Shown: in pieces, positions 1 through 12,485 of the stretch | Layout: every line of letters starts with the position of its first letter | Position numbering within the stretch: the first letter of the stretch is position 1 | Origin: Forsythia viridissima | Lineage: Eukaryota; Streptophyta; Magnoliopsida; Lamiales; Oleaceae | Direction: 5' to 3' | Assembly (NCBI GenBank): GCA_030279155.1 | Contig: CM059036.1 | Coordinates: forward strand, 16,361,501-16,425,500 | DNA: 64,000 bases | The notes under the pieces: generated by a model | What the model saw: only the letters and a program-made list of their open reading frames with translations | Database searches by the model: none | What the model was told of the DNA's origin: nothing | Program-made: the position numbers and the translations under genes

Positions 1-2897
1 TGCCAAAGATTCAGGATTGGTTTCAATCAATACTGATAGATTAGATCTATGGCATAGGAGGATGGGACACATTGGGAATAAAGGACTAAAATATCTTAGT
101 GACCAGAATTTACTAGGTAAAGATACTGTTACACCTTTGAACTTTTGTAAGACGTGTGTTCTAGGAAACTCACACAGAGTCAGCTTTGAGATAAGTCAAC
201 ACAGCACTAAGAGACCATTAGATTATATTCATGCAGATTTGTGGAGTCCAGAAAAACACCCTACACATGGTGGGAACATGTTTTTCCTATCCATTGTTGA
301 TGACTACTCTAGATAGGTTTGGATTTTCCCACTTAAGTCAAAATCTGAAACTTTTAGCAAGTTTAAGTCCTGGCATACCTTAGTCAAAAATCAAGTGGGA
401 AAAGGTGTAAAAACTCTTAGGACAGACAATGGTTTAGAGTTTTACAACTTTGAATTTGATGAGTTTTGCAAAGAGAGAGGTATCACAAGGCATAGGACTG
501 TGAGAAATACCTCCCAATAAAATGGGGTGGCTGAGAGGATGAATCGGACTTTAATGAATAAAATCAGATGTATGTTGATTAGTTCAGGGTTGGCCAAAGG
601 TTTTTGGACTGAAGCCTTATGTACTGCGTCTTATTTGATAAATAGATCTCCTTCTAGTTCTGTTAACTTTAAAACGCCCCAGGAGTTGTGGTATGGAAAA
701 TCTCCAGATTTGTCACATATTAGAGTGTTTGGGTGTGCTGCTTATGCACATCAGGTTAAGGGTAAGTTAGACCATATGGCTACTAAGTGTGTCATGTTAG
801 GATACCCAGAGAGTGTCAGTGAGTATAGATTGTGGGTTTTAGGTGTTAAGGATATTAAGATAATTAATAGTAGAGATGTGAAGTTCAATGAGCTTGATAT
901 GCCTTGCCTAAAAACTCCAGACAATCAGGTTAAACAAAGTGAGAAAGGAGAATCTTCTACTGGGAAGAAGATTCAGACTGAGGTGAAGAGATTAGAAGTT
1001 AATCAAGAGGTTAGAGAACCTGAACAAATTGATCCTCAAGTTGAGAGTGAATAAGAAGAAGTCTTAGAACAACCTGAACTAGAAACTCTTGAAACTGCGA
1101 TCCCTAACCAAGAACAACTTGAAGATACTAATTTGAGAGATTATCAATTAGTGAGAGATAGGGAGAGAAGACAGGTAAGACCAAATTTGAAGTACATTTC
1201 TTCAAATTTGATGGAGTTTGTCTTAGTTTCAGGTGAAGCCTTAAAGTCAGTTGAACCTTTTTCTTATGAAGAAACGGTTAACTGTAAAAATTCTGAAAAT
1301 TGGAAGAAGGCTATGAGAGAGGAGATTCATTCCTTAGGCAAGAATGATACTTGGAAGTTGGTTGAGAGACCAAAGAATCAAAAGGTAGTCCATTGTAAAT
1401 TGATCTACAAATTGAAGGAAGGAGTAAAACCAAGTGACCCTTTAATAAACAAAGCTAGGTTGGTAGCTAAGGGATTTACTCAGAGAGAGGTGATTGATTA
1501 TAATGAGGTGTTTTCCCCGGTGATTAAGTATAAGACTATCAGGTTAGTATTGGCCTTAGTTGTCCAATTCAATTGGGAATTAGAGCAACTATATGTTAAG
1601 ACTGCTTTTCTTCATGGAGAGTTAGATGATGTCATTTACATGTCTCAACTTCAAGGCTTTGAGGTGAAAGGGAAGTCTGAGCTTGTGTGCTTGCTTAACA
1701 AATCATTGTATGGTCTTAAGCAGAGTCCTAGGCAATGGTATAAACATTTTGATGCTTATGTGCTTAAAATTGGTTTCAAAAGGAGTGAATTTGATTCATG
1801 CTTATATTATAATAACACTAAGATAGGCTGTGAGGTTTATTTGTTGCTATATGTTGATGACATGTTGCTTGCTAGTAGTAGTAAAGCTGATATCATAAAA
1901 ATGAAAAACCTTTTGAAATCTGAATTTGACATGAAAGACTTAGGATGTGCAAGAAAAATTCTTGGTATGGTTATTAAAAGGAATATGGCTGAAAATATGT
2001 TGACTATTAATCAAGAGTCTTATTTGGAAAAGGTAATAACCAAATTTGGTATGAAATTTGCTAAGTCTATTAATGTACCATTAGCTGCACACATGATTTT
2101 ATCATCTGCTCAATGCCCTAAAACTGAAGAAGAAAAACAGGAAATGAGTAATGTCCCCTATGCTAATGCCATTGGTTCTGTAATGTATTCTACAATTACC
2201 ACTAGACCTGACCTAGCTTATGCAATTAGTTTCTTGAGTAGGTTTATGTCTAACCCAAGTAAACATCATTGGATTGCTCTTAAATGGCTGTTGAGATACC
2301 TAGTTGGACAGTTAAAAGGGGGTTAGTGTTCGAAAAGAGGAGTGATACACTTGAGCTTAAGGGTTATGTAGATTCTGACTTTGCAGGGGATAAAGATCAG
2401 AGGAAATCTACCACTTCTTACTTCTTCAAATTAGGTGATAATTGTATCACTTGCAAGTCACAGTTACAACCTTTAGTTACATTCTCCAGCACTGAAGCTA
2501 AATATGTTACACTAACTGAAGCCTTTAAAGAATGCATGTGGCTGAAAGGCCTTTTATGTAGGGATGGCAAAAAAACCCGTCCCCGCCCCGCCCCGCCCCG
2601 CCCCTCCCTACCCCACCCCACCCCGATTACTAATGTGAATTGAACTTTTTGAATGAAAATGTCATGATCTTTACTGATAGTCAAAGTGCTTTAATGCTAT
2701 GTAAAAATCCTGTGTATCATGAAAGATCTAAGCATATTGAGGTGAAATACTATTTCATTAGGGAGAAGTTAGCTTCTGGTGAATTTAAATTGCTTAAAAT
2801 TGCAACTGATGATAACCCTGCAGATGTTGGAACCAAAGTACTTGCTGTTGGTAAGTTTGATAAGTGCATATCAATGTTGAATATTGATACGGGTTAA
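1..2897 (+). pseudogene. Copia (Tork-type) polyprotein relic, integrase to RNase H
   Basis: This is the 3' two thirds of a Ty1/copia polyprotein that enters from the left edge. In order I see the GAG-pre-integrase zinc region (WHRRMGH, then FCKTCVLG), the integrase core, the reverse transcriptase (LYGLKQSPRQWYK; YVDDMLLAS active site at about 1850) and the RNase H end (FTDSQSALMLCKNPVYHERS), stopping at TAA 2895-2897. The frame is broken by in-frame stops at about 314 (TAG), 518 (TAA) and 1052 (TAA), by a frameshift near 2300, and by a GC-rich insertion at 2559-2634. The first three stops lie at positions that look like sense codons in an intact element. It is followed directly by a polypurine tract and LTR. 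Assignment to the Tork/Tnt1 clade rests on overall resemblance only. Confidence 0.92.
2559..2634. mobile_element. Relic of GC-rich hAT-like MITE inside Copia RNase H
   Basis: The Copia reading frame is interrupted by TAGGGATGGCAA followed by a run built of CCCCGCC units. The same 12-bp end and the same GC-rich body occur in the complete hAT element at 10745-11159. Here only the left terminal repeat is recognisable and the right end has decayed. The RNase H coding sequence resumes on the far side. The 8-bp duplication expected of hAT elements can only be guessed at, because the right flank is too altered. Confidence 0.6.
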
Positions 2898-2930
2898 CTT
2901 ATGTGACATGTACTTGCTGCAGTGGAGGAT

Positions 2931-3424
2931 TGGTGAAGCAGGTACCGGGCTGGAGTGGGCGATGATGATGAAATAAGACCACAAAAGGATAGCACTTGTA
3001 GCCAGAGAACTTGGTAGTGGATTTGTGATCCAATGTGGAGTGTGTGAGAATATGTGGGTCACTAAATCCACTTGGCACATGTCCATTGGACAATATAGTT
3101 TATTGAGTGTGGACCGTTAGATGAAATAGATAGATGAGATCTTTCTAGGATTATATATATATATATATTCTAGGTTTTTTTATTTTCTAGGTCAGAATAG
3201 AGAGAGAAGAAAAGTGAGGAGCCGTCTTTCATTCTTTTTTCAAAAAGTGAGATTGGACTGAGTGTTTAAAAGTCTTGGTCATCTCCGGTGGATTGGTTGG
3301 TGAATAAATCTGATTGTCGTTCCCTTGGTTGCATTGCAGTGTTCTTTGTGGCAAGAATCTGACCTCACAAGTTTAACTAAGAACAAAGGAGCAACAAATG
3401 AGAGTTTTTCTTGTATTTTTAACA
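2931..3424 (+). repeat. 3' LTR of the first Copia element
   Basis: The segment starts TGGTGAAG directly after a polypurine tract (AGTGGAGGAT, 2921-2930) and ends TTTTTAACA. It thus has the TG...CA form, and its end closely resembles that of the LTR at 58413-59037 (CTTGTATTTTAACA). It contains a (TA)n tract near 3150. The length is 494 bp. The partner 5' LTR lies outside the window, so the borders rest on the PPT and the end similarity alone. Confidence 0.7.
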
Positions 3425-4975
3425 TTCAAACGAGATTGTAATGATTGTTATTATTTTTCAATCTCAACAAATTCTAATTGATAAGTTAAGAAATGAACAC
3501 CAAAAAGAGTTAACCATGGAGAAAATGCAAATTATCCCCTCTAAGAGTAATTTAGAAAAAATTATGTGATTTTGAGCACTTTTGGATAAAATATTCATGA
3601 TTTTGAATTGTTCCTTTTATATACAAATTAAAGTGCAAAATGTAGCATTTACCTTTAAAATCATATCTCACTGCACAAGTAGTTTCATCAGCAACTTCGA
3701 GCTACATTTTACGCTCAATTGTAGATGCCATCCTTTCATCATTGCATGCTTGCAAAAGATCGATATGCACTTGGCGTGCCCTGCTTTTAGGAAGAATTTG
3801 AGAATTTTGAGCTTGAAAGTTAGGACATAGGGATTGAAATTCTTTACACATTTGAACTTCAGTGAATTCTTTCTGCGCAAATCTGGTTTCGCGTGAAATT
3901 GGGTGGAGAAACCCCCCCCAATTTGGTCATGGGTGGGTGGGATGAAGACGATGCTTTCTTTCTTTTTATTTTATTTTTTTAATTATTCTAAATAATAAAA
4001 TATAAAGAGACCATTTTGTATTTTTGAAAAAGTTAGGGACCCTGACTTCAATTTTTTCATTATATTTTTTATTTTTTGTTATTTTAATTTATTTAAAATA
4101 GGGGTAAAATCATCAAAATTACTATTTATGAACTAGTTGTGCGAATTAATGAAAGGATGATGACGATATCTGCAAATAAAATTAAATGACGATGATATTA
4201 TTATAATGCTGAAAGAATGATGACTGTAAGTGTAATTTACCCTAAAAATAATCTAGATACAAAAGGTTGTCAATGTGGTGATAAGTTTAGCTAAAAAAAA
4301 AAAAATATTATGCAATTTTACTACATTGCTTTTTCTAGTAATTTGTATGTTTTTATTTGTGTTCTTTATATTGTTTGATAATCTTGAAATTACTACATAC
4401 AAATTACTTTGATATATGAATTAATCACGGTGAGAATAAGTTACTTCACAAATTGTTTCAAATATAAGTAAATTGTACCCCCAAAAAAAAGAAGAAGGAA
4501 AAGATAAGCGAATTAGACTTAGGATATTCTTTCTGCATTTAGCATATTCTTGTCTTATAAAATACAAAATTGACAATTTAAATAAAAATTAAGCATCTAC
4601 AAAGCTACAATATAATTAGATAATTACTAGCAACAAGATTTTAAAAGTATAAAGTATGATTATGTATGGAAATCAAATTTTAAATTTTTTGGATTTAGAT
4701 TAAACTTAGACGTAAGTAAGATAAGAATGAAACAATAACGAGATGTGAGACATAAGTAGACATGAGACGTAATTAGATGAGAAAGTCATGCTTAACCTCT
4801 TAGACGAATTTTTTTTAAAAAAGTGCATGTTCATCCTCGCATATCAAACTAGGGAGTAATCTTGTCCACCTCTCAAACTAGGTGAGTCAACTTGATTTGC
4901 CTGCTCAAGTCCATCGTCATTAGTACATGCTGGCGCAGTAGAATATCATTACCTTCTATCACTCCAATTTTTACA
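3425..4975. other. Intergenic DNA, no gene recognised
   Basis: AT-rich sequence with short homopolymers (a run of C near 3905, A near 4290) and no ORF that resembles a known protein. Short open frames on both strands look random. The right part is the promoter region of the following gene. Confidence 0.6.
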
Positions 4976-4985
4976 GCCACGTGGC
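4976..4985 (+). promoter_or_regulatory. Palindromic G-box (GCCACGTGGC)
   Basis: A perfect 10-bp palindrome containing CACGTG lies about 140 bp upstream of the start codon of the chloroplast envelope gene. In plants this core is bound by bZIP and bHLH factors and is common in light- and ABA-responsive promoters. Function here is inferred from position and motif only. Confidence 0.45.
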
Positions 4986-5123
4986 GATCCTCGATCTCAT
5001 CGACCAAATGGAAACAAACAAAATAAAAAAATTTTACAAACTACATTTCGTTCTATTTTATTTTATTGTTTCCTCGCTCGCTACGCCTTCAAACTCAAAA
5101 TTTCTCTCTGAAATCATTACAGA

Positions 5124-8100
5124 ATGACAGCATTATCGAATTCATTTTTGATATCCAAATCATCGGGTAATTCTTTTGACCTCTTTTAATTAAATCTCTC
5201 TCTAATGATTAGTTTTATTATGTTCTAAAATGCTTCAATCAAACTGCTTGTTTTTCGTCTTTTTACGGCGTAATTTCTTTGAGAAACGAAAAGTGATTTG
5301 AAGATTGCCGAAAAAGAACAGTCAATGTTCAAAAACTAAGTTGTGGATTACAAATATTTAATATGGGCTTTACTTGGAGCTTAAAGATTCGAATTTTTGT
5401 TTCTTATTATAGCTGTGAAAGATTTGCTGTAGAGTTCTCGTTAGACTGATTGAAACATTTTCTTCCCATTTAAAGTTTGCTGTAAGTATTTATTGAATGC
5501 AATTCTATTGTCGGATGCCGTATTATAAAATAGTAAAGAAAAAAGAAAATTTCATGGCCTAATATATTGGTGGGGTTCTAATTACATTCACTATAATCAC
5601 TGTGTATAGATGGAAAAACAATAATTTGGGATGTTGTTTTCTAAGATCAATGCCATCAGAACCAATTTCTTTGTTTGGGTGGGGCAGTCCAAATGAATAC
5701 AGTAAAAGAATCAAATGTTAACTTTGCAACTAGGAACAGTGAATGAGTTGGAGGCCAACTAGTATAGTTTTAGATGAACATAATGAAATTCCTCAAACTT
5801 GTTCCCCATAGGCATTCGTCACTGATAGAGTGAGATCTGGATACTTTTCATATTGGTTCATAATATTTTCCAGTATTGATGTGAAAATATACAAAATGTT
5901 CAAAATTATCTGATACATGCTCAGTGAAACTCCTGAATATTTTGAGTGCTTCATGGGGTGACAGCAATCTTATTGTTACTTCCAAGTGACATACTTTGGT
6001 GCTTGGGTCAAGTTGTGCATCTTGCTTTGAACCTATGCTTGATTCACTACCTTTTGTTGCTTTGGATCTGTTTTATCCTGTAGACTTTGTTTTTAGAAGG
6101 CAATATAGAAAGAAGATATTGTTTCCAATCACTTGGAGAAAATTAAAATTGTTTTCATATTTACCCAGAATTCTTGAACTTCGAATAAATTCTTTCCCAT
6201 TTTGGAGCCTTTTCAGAAACTGTGGCTCAAAAGCTTGAATTAGGAAGGATCTGAAATAAGCATTTTATAGCATGTTGAAAATTTGCTGTATAGTGGAATG
6301 CGATTTTTGCTTGCCATGCATTTGGAAACATTGGTACACGGTTTCACTTACTAGTTACTATCAACAGATTGTACTCACTTGTCAGATATATATTTCTGTC
6401 TTCGGCAATATTTGCCGGTATGGGTCAAAAAAGCTTTTGAAAACTGAATTGGTCAATTTGTTGGAAATTGATTATAGGATTCCAAAATGATCCCAAACGT
6501 CCCCTTATCTTTTTTTTCTCCTTATATTTTTTGCATGTTTGTAACAAATGAAGCCCAAAATTATCATGGGGGTAACCTTACTATTCTGTGCTATCTGTTT
6601 TGTTTCAGAACTCCTTTTCTTGTCAGCAAAAAGAGATTTTGAATTTCATCTTTTAACTTGTCAGTAAATCTTGGGGCAAGGAAACTTCAATTACTTGCTA
6701 ATCAATATACTTTACATTTGCAAGGATAATTCCTGGCTCTGGGCAACTTACTCTCTCTAGTTGAAGACCTAGGCATCACATTATGTCACTAATACACAAT
6801 CAAGAAATATTATGCATTATCTTCCATTAATTAATTAGTTAAATCTAGGCTTGGATTTTATATATGTATTCAGAGGAGCTTCATCTTCACCTACCAATCA
6901 TTCTCAACTTGCCTAAGCTTTGTCGAGGTTGTCCAGCACCCATCTCTTTGAAACTAGAGGATCTGGACAAGGAAATAATGTAGTTAATTAAGTGCTGATA
7001 TTTGTAAAATTTCGCTGCAGATGTTTCTGTTATTTCAAGTATGCTCCCTAAATAGTTTACTTGGCCTGGATCTTTTGCTGCTCATCATTGTATACTTTTG
7101 GCATGGTTAACCTTGTTTCTCGTGTGCTAGGTTTTTCTTTGAAGTCAGTGGACCAATGTATTCCTAGTCTGGGTCCCACCAACTTGTCCTTCAGTCTTAA
7201 AGGCTCAAGAAAAGCATCTTGCTCCAAAAGGGCACTTGCGATTCAAGCAAGTTATAGGTATTGTCTTCATCATTAACCACAATTCTTTGCTAATGTTGTG
7301 CTGGCTAGGTGCATGAAATTTGTTTATCGTTGATTCGCTATTAAGTTTTGGCCTTCATCTTTTTTATAAAATATTACTTTGTTGTTCAACATAGGAATTC
7401 AATTTCTCAAGATAGGGTCTCTCATCTCAGCTTTTCTTTGAACCCAAGAGCTTCAACTATAAATTTATACATATCACAGTTATCTTTATTTTTGGTCCTG
7501 ATCAGTTATGAAGGATCAAAGCTGCATATCACTTGTAATAATGTGAACTTTCAATGGCATAGAGATTGATGTGAAAATGAAATGAAATTATGAGATAGAA
7601 GACTATGGTTCTCACCTTATACATTTCAATGTATATGAAAATAGGTTTCTAAAGATAACTCTGTCTCTCGTGTGTTTGATGGCAGTGATGGTGGAAGGCC
7701 AAGCAGTGCAGGCATCTTTATTGGCGGCTTTGTTTTGGGTGGATTAGTTGTTGGAACCCTTAGTTGTGTGTATGCACCTCAGGTTATAACAATCAAACAA
7801 TTACTAATAGATGCAATTATTTTTGCAAGGCCACATTCTCTCTTTTCTATGCATACTCATCTTAGTTATTGTAATCTTGAAATCGTTATCTTAGATATAT
7901 CTATGTTCTACTTCATTGCCATTTCATTCTGTGTCAATGCAATGCTTGATTGCTGCATCTTTGAGGAGGAATCTAAATTAATTGTTGTATAGAACATTAT
8001 TCAGCTGGTCTTTTCTCCTTTTCACAGATCAGCAAGGCTTTAGCTGGTGCCGATAAAAAGGATCTCATGAAGAAATTGCCCAAATTCATCTATGATGAAG

Positions 8101-10413
8101 AAAAAGCTTTGGAGGTAAGCATGTTTCTTTTATACTTAATTGGGAGCAATCTCTTCCAAAATGCAGCGTCGTCTTCTGATGAAAACTAGTTTTTATGTAT
8201 TGAGTTCCTGTATGTATGCATATTTGCTTGCTTGCTAGACTGCTAGTCATTCTATACGTGAAAAAAGATATATTTCCCCACTTACCTGTCAAAATAAGAA
8301 GTTTATTTACCCATTGCACTTGTCGACATTTGAGCCAAATATAATGTCATCATGTTAGGTTTCATATGGTACAGAAGAACCTTGGTTGCATGAGGTTTCC
8401 CAGAGTTTTGAATTATAAATGCAAATCAATTCAAGAGCTGCTTTGTTATCTATTATAAGTTGCTAGTAATTTGAATCGATATTTATGCCAAGTAGATTTT
8501 TGATGCAAGACATGTCAGTTGTGCAAAAATTTCATCTAAAACCTTCAGATTGTATTGTTTTCTAATTATGTGAAAGTCATTGTTTTGCTACTCTAGAGAT
8601 TGCCAAAAGACAACCCCCTCATGCTCCCCTCCCTCCTCCCCCGAACGAAAAACACAAAAAGAAAGAAAAGAAACAGCACAAACAACAAAGAAAACTTTGT
8701 TCCTAATAAATTTGGGATACCTACATGAATCCTTTTTTGCCACTTCATTTGGTTCATTACTAGATATATTGGAAGATAACAACTAGATCTTTCTAGCCTT
8801 TTAGTTTTGGTCTGCCCCTCCCTCTTCTAACCTCTTCTATCAACATGAACCTCTTTAGGTCTATGCAGAACGTGTCCTAACCACCTGTCATCCTTTCCTT
8901 AAATTATCCACAATCAGCGTCACCTCCACTTGTTGGCGAATATTTTCTTTCTTATCTTTTCCATTTTAGTTTGCTCATACATCAATCTTATCATCTTTAT
9001 TTTTTCACTAATTCATCTTATTGATATCTTGTCCTTTAATACCCAATACTCAATACAATAAAGCATTGCAGGTCTAATAGCTGTCTTGTAGAACTAGCCT
9101 TTAACCTTGTAAGGATCTTGTTATTACATAGAATACCTGTAGTACTTCTCGTTTCATCTGCCTATGCATTACATCCTCTTCAATTTCTCCCTCGTTAATA
9201 ATTGAATCTAAATGCCTAAAACAATTACTTTTGGTTTTGGAAATGACATGATTGTCTATAGTAACTTCATTATTATCTTTATTCCTACTATTATTAAAGT
9301 AGCATTGCAGGTCTTGGATCTTAGTTCTACTCAACCTGATTTTTAGAAACTGAAGTACTCCAAAGTTTACAATTTGACCTCATTCTAATCTCATCAACTG
9401 AAACTATATCATGATATATGTTTTAGATGATGAGACTGGAAAAGGGTTAATTCTTGGGTTTGAACTTTGGAGAAAAGAAAAGAACGAAAAGAACAACTTT
9501 GGAAAAAAGAAAAAAAATAGAAGATACTGGGGAGTTCTGGACCTAGCAACTTGCAGTTTCCTTGGTAGTATATGGCTGTTAAAACTTTGTTGGAAAAAGA
9601 AAAAATGAAGTGATAAAAACTTCAAACCTCAACCAAACAATACCCCTTCCAAACTGTATATGGCTGCTACTAGATTCTATTACTAGCCTATTTTGGTGTA
9701 GTTCAATACAAAAATTGCATAAGGCTGTTTATTTAAGATATCCCAAATTCTTCATGGTCAAACAAAGCCCATTTTTTGCTCCCTCTATTTGATAGATCAA
9801 GGGCCCTCATGTGGTCGTTGAATTTTTCAAAATGTGGATGGAGAATCCTGCAATCCAAGATTTCAGGGATCAAGGGCCCTCATGTGGTCGTTGAATTTTT
9901 CAAAATGTGGATGGAGAATCCTGCAATCCAAGATTTCAGGGCTCCTGTGCCATCATAAGATCGAGTATCTCTTACGAAAAAAGTGTGTCTATGATGTTGC
10001 ACCACGCAGATTATTAGCTAGTGTATCATCATACAAGAATAAAGTAGAATCAAGATGATAATATTTTCTTTAGTAGAAGCTTTAAACTAGCCCGAAATCG
10101 GGAATAACTTGTTTAATAAACTAAAACTGCAATATTGATAGAAATCTTTTCTTTTCTTGGTCGAATCTTTAACAAATGCATTGATTTGCTTCATCATTGA
10201 TATAACACTTATGTCATGAAGGCATGTTTCTTACTCGTTCACCTTTTGTGAAACATTTGCATGCTGTCCCATTCACAGAAGCAACGCCAGAAACTTGCCG
10301 AGAAGATTGAACAGCTCAACTCTGCTATAGACAATGTATCCACCCAGCTGCGGTCAGACGACCCCCCAAATGGAGCAGCTGTTAACTCAGACGATCTTGA
10401 ATCTGTTGTATAA
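5124..10413 (+). CDS. Chloroplast inner-envelope membrane protein (At1g42960-like)
   Basis: Five exons join in one frame into 162 residues: 5124-5166, 7131-7257, 7686-7782, 8028-8114 and 10279-10413, all with GT/AG borders and matching phases. The first two exons give a Ser/Lys-rich N-terminus typical of a chloroplast transit peptide. Exon 3 encodes a Gly-rich membrane segment (GIFIGGFVLGGLVVGTL, about residues 65-82). Exons 4 and 5 give a soluble tail (KKLPKFIYDEEKALE), then a short coiled-coil-like stretch and an acidic end. From memory this matches the Arabidopsis protein annotated as located in the chloroplast inner membrane (At1g42960); no biochemical role is known to me. Introns 1 and 4 are about 2 kb each; intron 4 holds a LINE relic. 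The exon chain is strongly supported by phase; the family name less so. Confidence 0.82.
8815..9395 (-). pseudogene. LINE (L1-type) reverse transcriptase C-terminal relic in intron 4
   Basis: On the minus strand, 9334-9101 reads as an open frame resembling the region after the RT catalytic core of plant LINEs (SRTKIQDLQCYF near the start; IDEDV-like GEIEEDVMHRQMK). Further on, broken frames contain ENIRQQVEV and RWLGHV, which match the conserved LINE C-terminus with its RWFGHV motif, and then GRGRPK. The copy is 5'-truncated, broken by frameshifts and stops, and sits antisense to the host gene. No poly(A) tail or target duplication was found. Confidence 0.72.
9795..9940. repeat. Perfect 73-bp tandem duplication in intron 4
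   Basis: Two head-to-tail copies (9795-9867 and 9868-9940) beginning GATCAAGGGCCC are identical by eye over 73 bp. The unit is open in several frames but resembles no protein I know. No mismatch suggests a recent event or an assembly artefact. Confidence 0.9.
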
Positions 10414-10736
10414 GACTCCTATATTGATCTCATATAAAAACTTGACCTGTTATGCAATGATCTGTTTAACTCATAAAACAATGAAGCTGTCATCTGAGGA
10501 TGCGCCAGTTTGCAATTCTAGTCTTCTTGTTACTCGTTATTGGTTAACATTGGATCTAAACAATGAGAATTCTAGTATTCTTGTTACTCGGTTCTTTTTA
10601 CTTGTTTTTACTCGTCATGTGTAGACTTTGCTTGTTTTTATACCATTTTAAACTACCTCGTCTACAAAATTAAGCTATTAGAGAGGAGGAATTGACGTAT
10701 CCATGATCAGTGGTTTAAATATTGCTCAATCATTCA
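10414..10736 (+). other. 3' flank of envelope-protein gene
   Basis: Region after the stop codon, probably mostly 3' UTR. It contains a short imperfect direct repeat (about 10514-10536 and 10567-10590, AATTCTAGT...TTGTTACTCG). No gene is visible. Confidence 0.5.
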
Positions 10737-10744
10737 ATGTGCGA

Positions 10745-11159
10745 TAGGGATGGCAACGGGGCGGGTCGGGGCCGGGTCGGCTCCCCCCGTCCCCGCCCCG
10801 TCGGGGAATTTTGACCCCCATACCCGCCCCGTTCCCCGTTTAAATCGGGGCGGGTCCGGGTCGGGGCGGGCGGGGCGGCTTACCGCCCCGTTTTCTGCCC
10901 CGTTTATATATTTTTTTTAATTTTTTGTTTTTTTTGTAACCATTATTTTCAAAATTAAAAATATTTAAAAAAAAAAAAAAAATTATTTCGGGTCGGGTTC
11001 GGGGCGGGGCTACCCCGCCCCGAACCCGCCACGGGTAATTTTCCCCGCCCCGTACCCGACCCGAATACCCGATTATCCGGGGCGGGGAAATTTTAAACGG
11101 GACGGGGCGGGGCGGGGCGGGGGGCGGGGGTCGGGGGTCGGGGTAAATTGCCATCCCTA
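10745..11159. mobile_element. Non-autonomous hAT element, extremely GC-rich arms
   Basis: The 415-bp element begins TAGGGATGGCAA and ends with its inverse TTGCCATCCCTA. It is flanked by an exact 8-bp duplication, ATGTGCGA (10737-10744 and 11160-11167). Eight-bp duplications and a TAGGGATG terminus are the signature of Ac-like hAT elements. Both arms consist of GGGGCGGG-type blocks that are inverted relative to each other around an A/T-rich centre with a T tract and an A tract. There is no transposase. The open frame on the minus strand across it is compositional. Confidence 0.93.
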
Positions 11160-11374
11160 ATGTGCGAGAAGAACATCTGAAAAGAACAGAAACTATGTTA
11201 TCTAATATCATTGTCACATACAATCCTCATCATTCATTAGTTCAAATCGTTGTCAACTATAATGTATTTGGAGCCATGGCCTCCCTTGGAGCCCTAGTTT
11301 CTTCAAGAATCGCTAACTAGTACAAGTTTTTCCTCCTAGACCTCCCACTCCTTTCCGATTCAATGCGTCTCCAA

Positions 11375-11623
11375 TCAGATCCCTTGTATTTCCTTGATTA
11401 TTGAATGGCATATGGGATGTGATGATCCAAGGATTTTTCATTTCCCCTTGACAGTTATAATGGAAGACAATATGGTTCAGATGGTATGAGATCCCTTGTA
11501 TTTCCTTGATTATTGAATGGCATATGGGATGTGAGGATCCTCTTGTTGCAGTGGACTTCACGGTACAAGGATTTTTCATTTCTCCTCAACAGTTATAATG
11601 GAAGACAACATAGTTCAGATGGT
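11375..11623. repeat. Direct duplication of about 110-135 bp
   Basis: Two adjacent copies starting AGATCCCTTGTATTTCC (about 11377 and 11488) share most of their sequence and both end near GTTCAGATGGT. The second copy carries about 25-28 extra bases (11538-11565) that the first lacks. No coding sense was recognised. Confidence 0.8.
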
Positions 11624-11999
11624 AGCTTGGCACGTCAGATGAATGCAAATACAGCATAGTTGAGATTCGATATAAATTTAACTTTCGTTCATTGTTGGAT
11701 CTAGACAAGTCCCATGACTCCTCTCTTCTCGAAATTCCATAGAATGTAGTTCTTACTCGGTTAGTGATGCAATGGAAAGGGTGTTAGAATATATGGCAAG
11801 GTGAGACGAGCTCAAGTTGGACGCGAGATCACAGCAAAGCCCAGGAGCAAAGCACAGGAGCACAGGCGCAGGCTGATTTAGCAATTTAATTTTTTATTTT
11901 TATTTTTTTTGGTAAACGAAATAATTCTCAATATAGGGCACCTTGATCGTTTACAATGTTTAGGTTTAATTTTTGTCAATTAGCTTCGTGTAAAAAGGG

Positions 12000-12485
12000 T
12001 TAGTTTTACCATATACTACAAAATATAAAATAATTTAAAAAATATTATCAATTTTTTTTTTATTCTAAAAATACTGTTTTTATTTTTGTAATACTAGTTG
12101 TTACATTTGTTATATTTCTTATAAAAAATGTGTGTTATATTTGTTATTTTTGGAGTTTAAAATATTAAAAGTAATTGTATAATTTTAATAGAAAATCAAG
12201 TATGTAGCTAAATTATCACTAATAAAAAGTTTTGAAAGAAAAGTGATAGTCTTACCATGTATCATAAAAAAATTTTAGAAAATAATATTTTATTTTTTTA
12301 TTCTAAAAATACTGTTTTAAGTTTTGTAACACTTGTTGTTACATTTGTTACAATTGTTATATTTCTTATAAAAAAAAACTGTGTTACATTTGTTACATAT
12401 CTTATATTTGGAATTTAAAATGTTAAAAGAGTAATTGTGGAATTTTAACATTAAATCAAATATGTAACAAAATTATCACAAGAGA
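12000..12485. repeat. Degenerate AT-rich tandem pair, about 245 bp each
   Basis: Two copies follow each other, the second starting near 12246. They share landmarks in order: TTTTACCAT/CTTACCAT, TATTCTAAAAATACTGTTTT, GTTACATTTGTTA, TTGGA(A/G)TTTAAAAT and AAATTATCAC. Divergence is considerable, so the duplication is old. No terminal inverted repeats or genes were seen. Confidence 0.65.

Noticed and set aside
7061..7992. Separate short genes at 7061-7276 and 7672-7992
   Set aside because: They are exons 2 and 3 of the envelope-protein gene read on into introns. Splice phases join them to one product.
10840..11223. Pro/Gly/Arg-rich minus-strand ORF
   Set aside because: It is produced by the GC-rich arms of the hAT element and has no coding sense.
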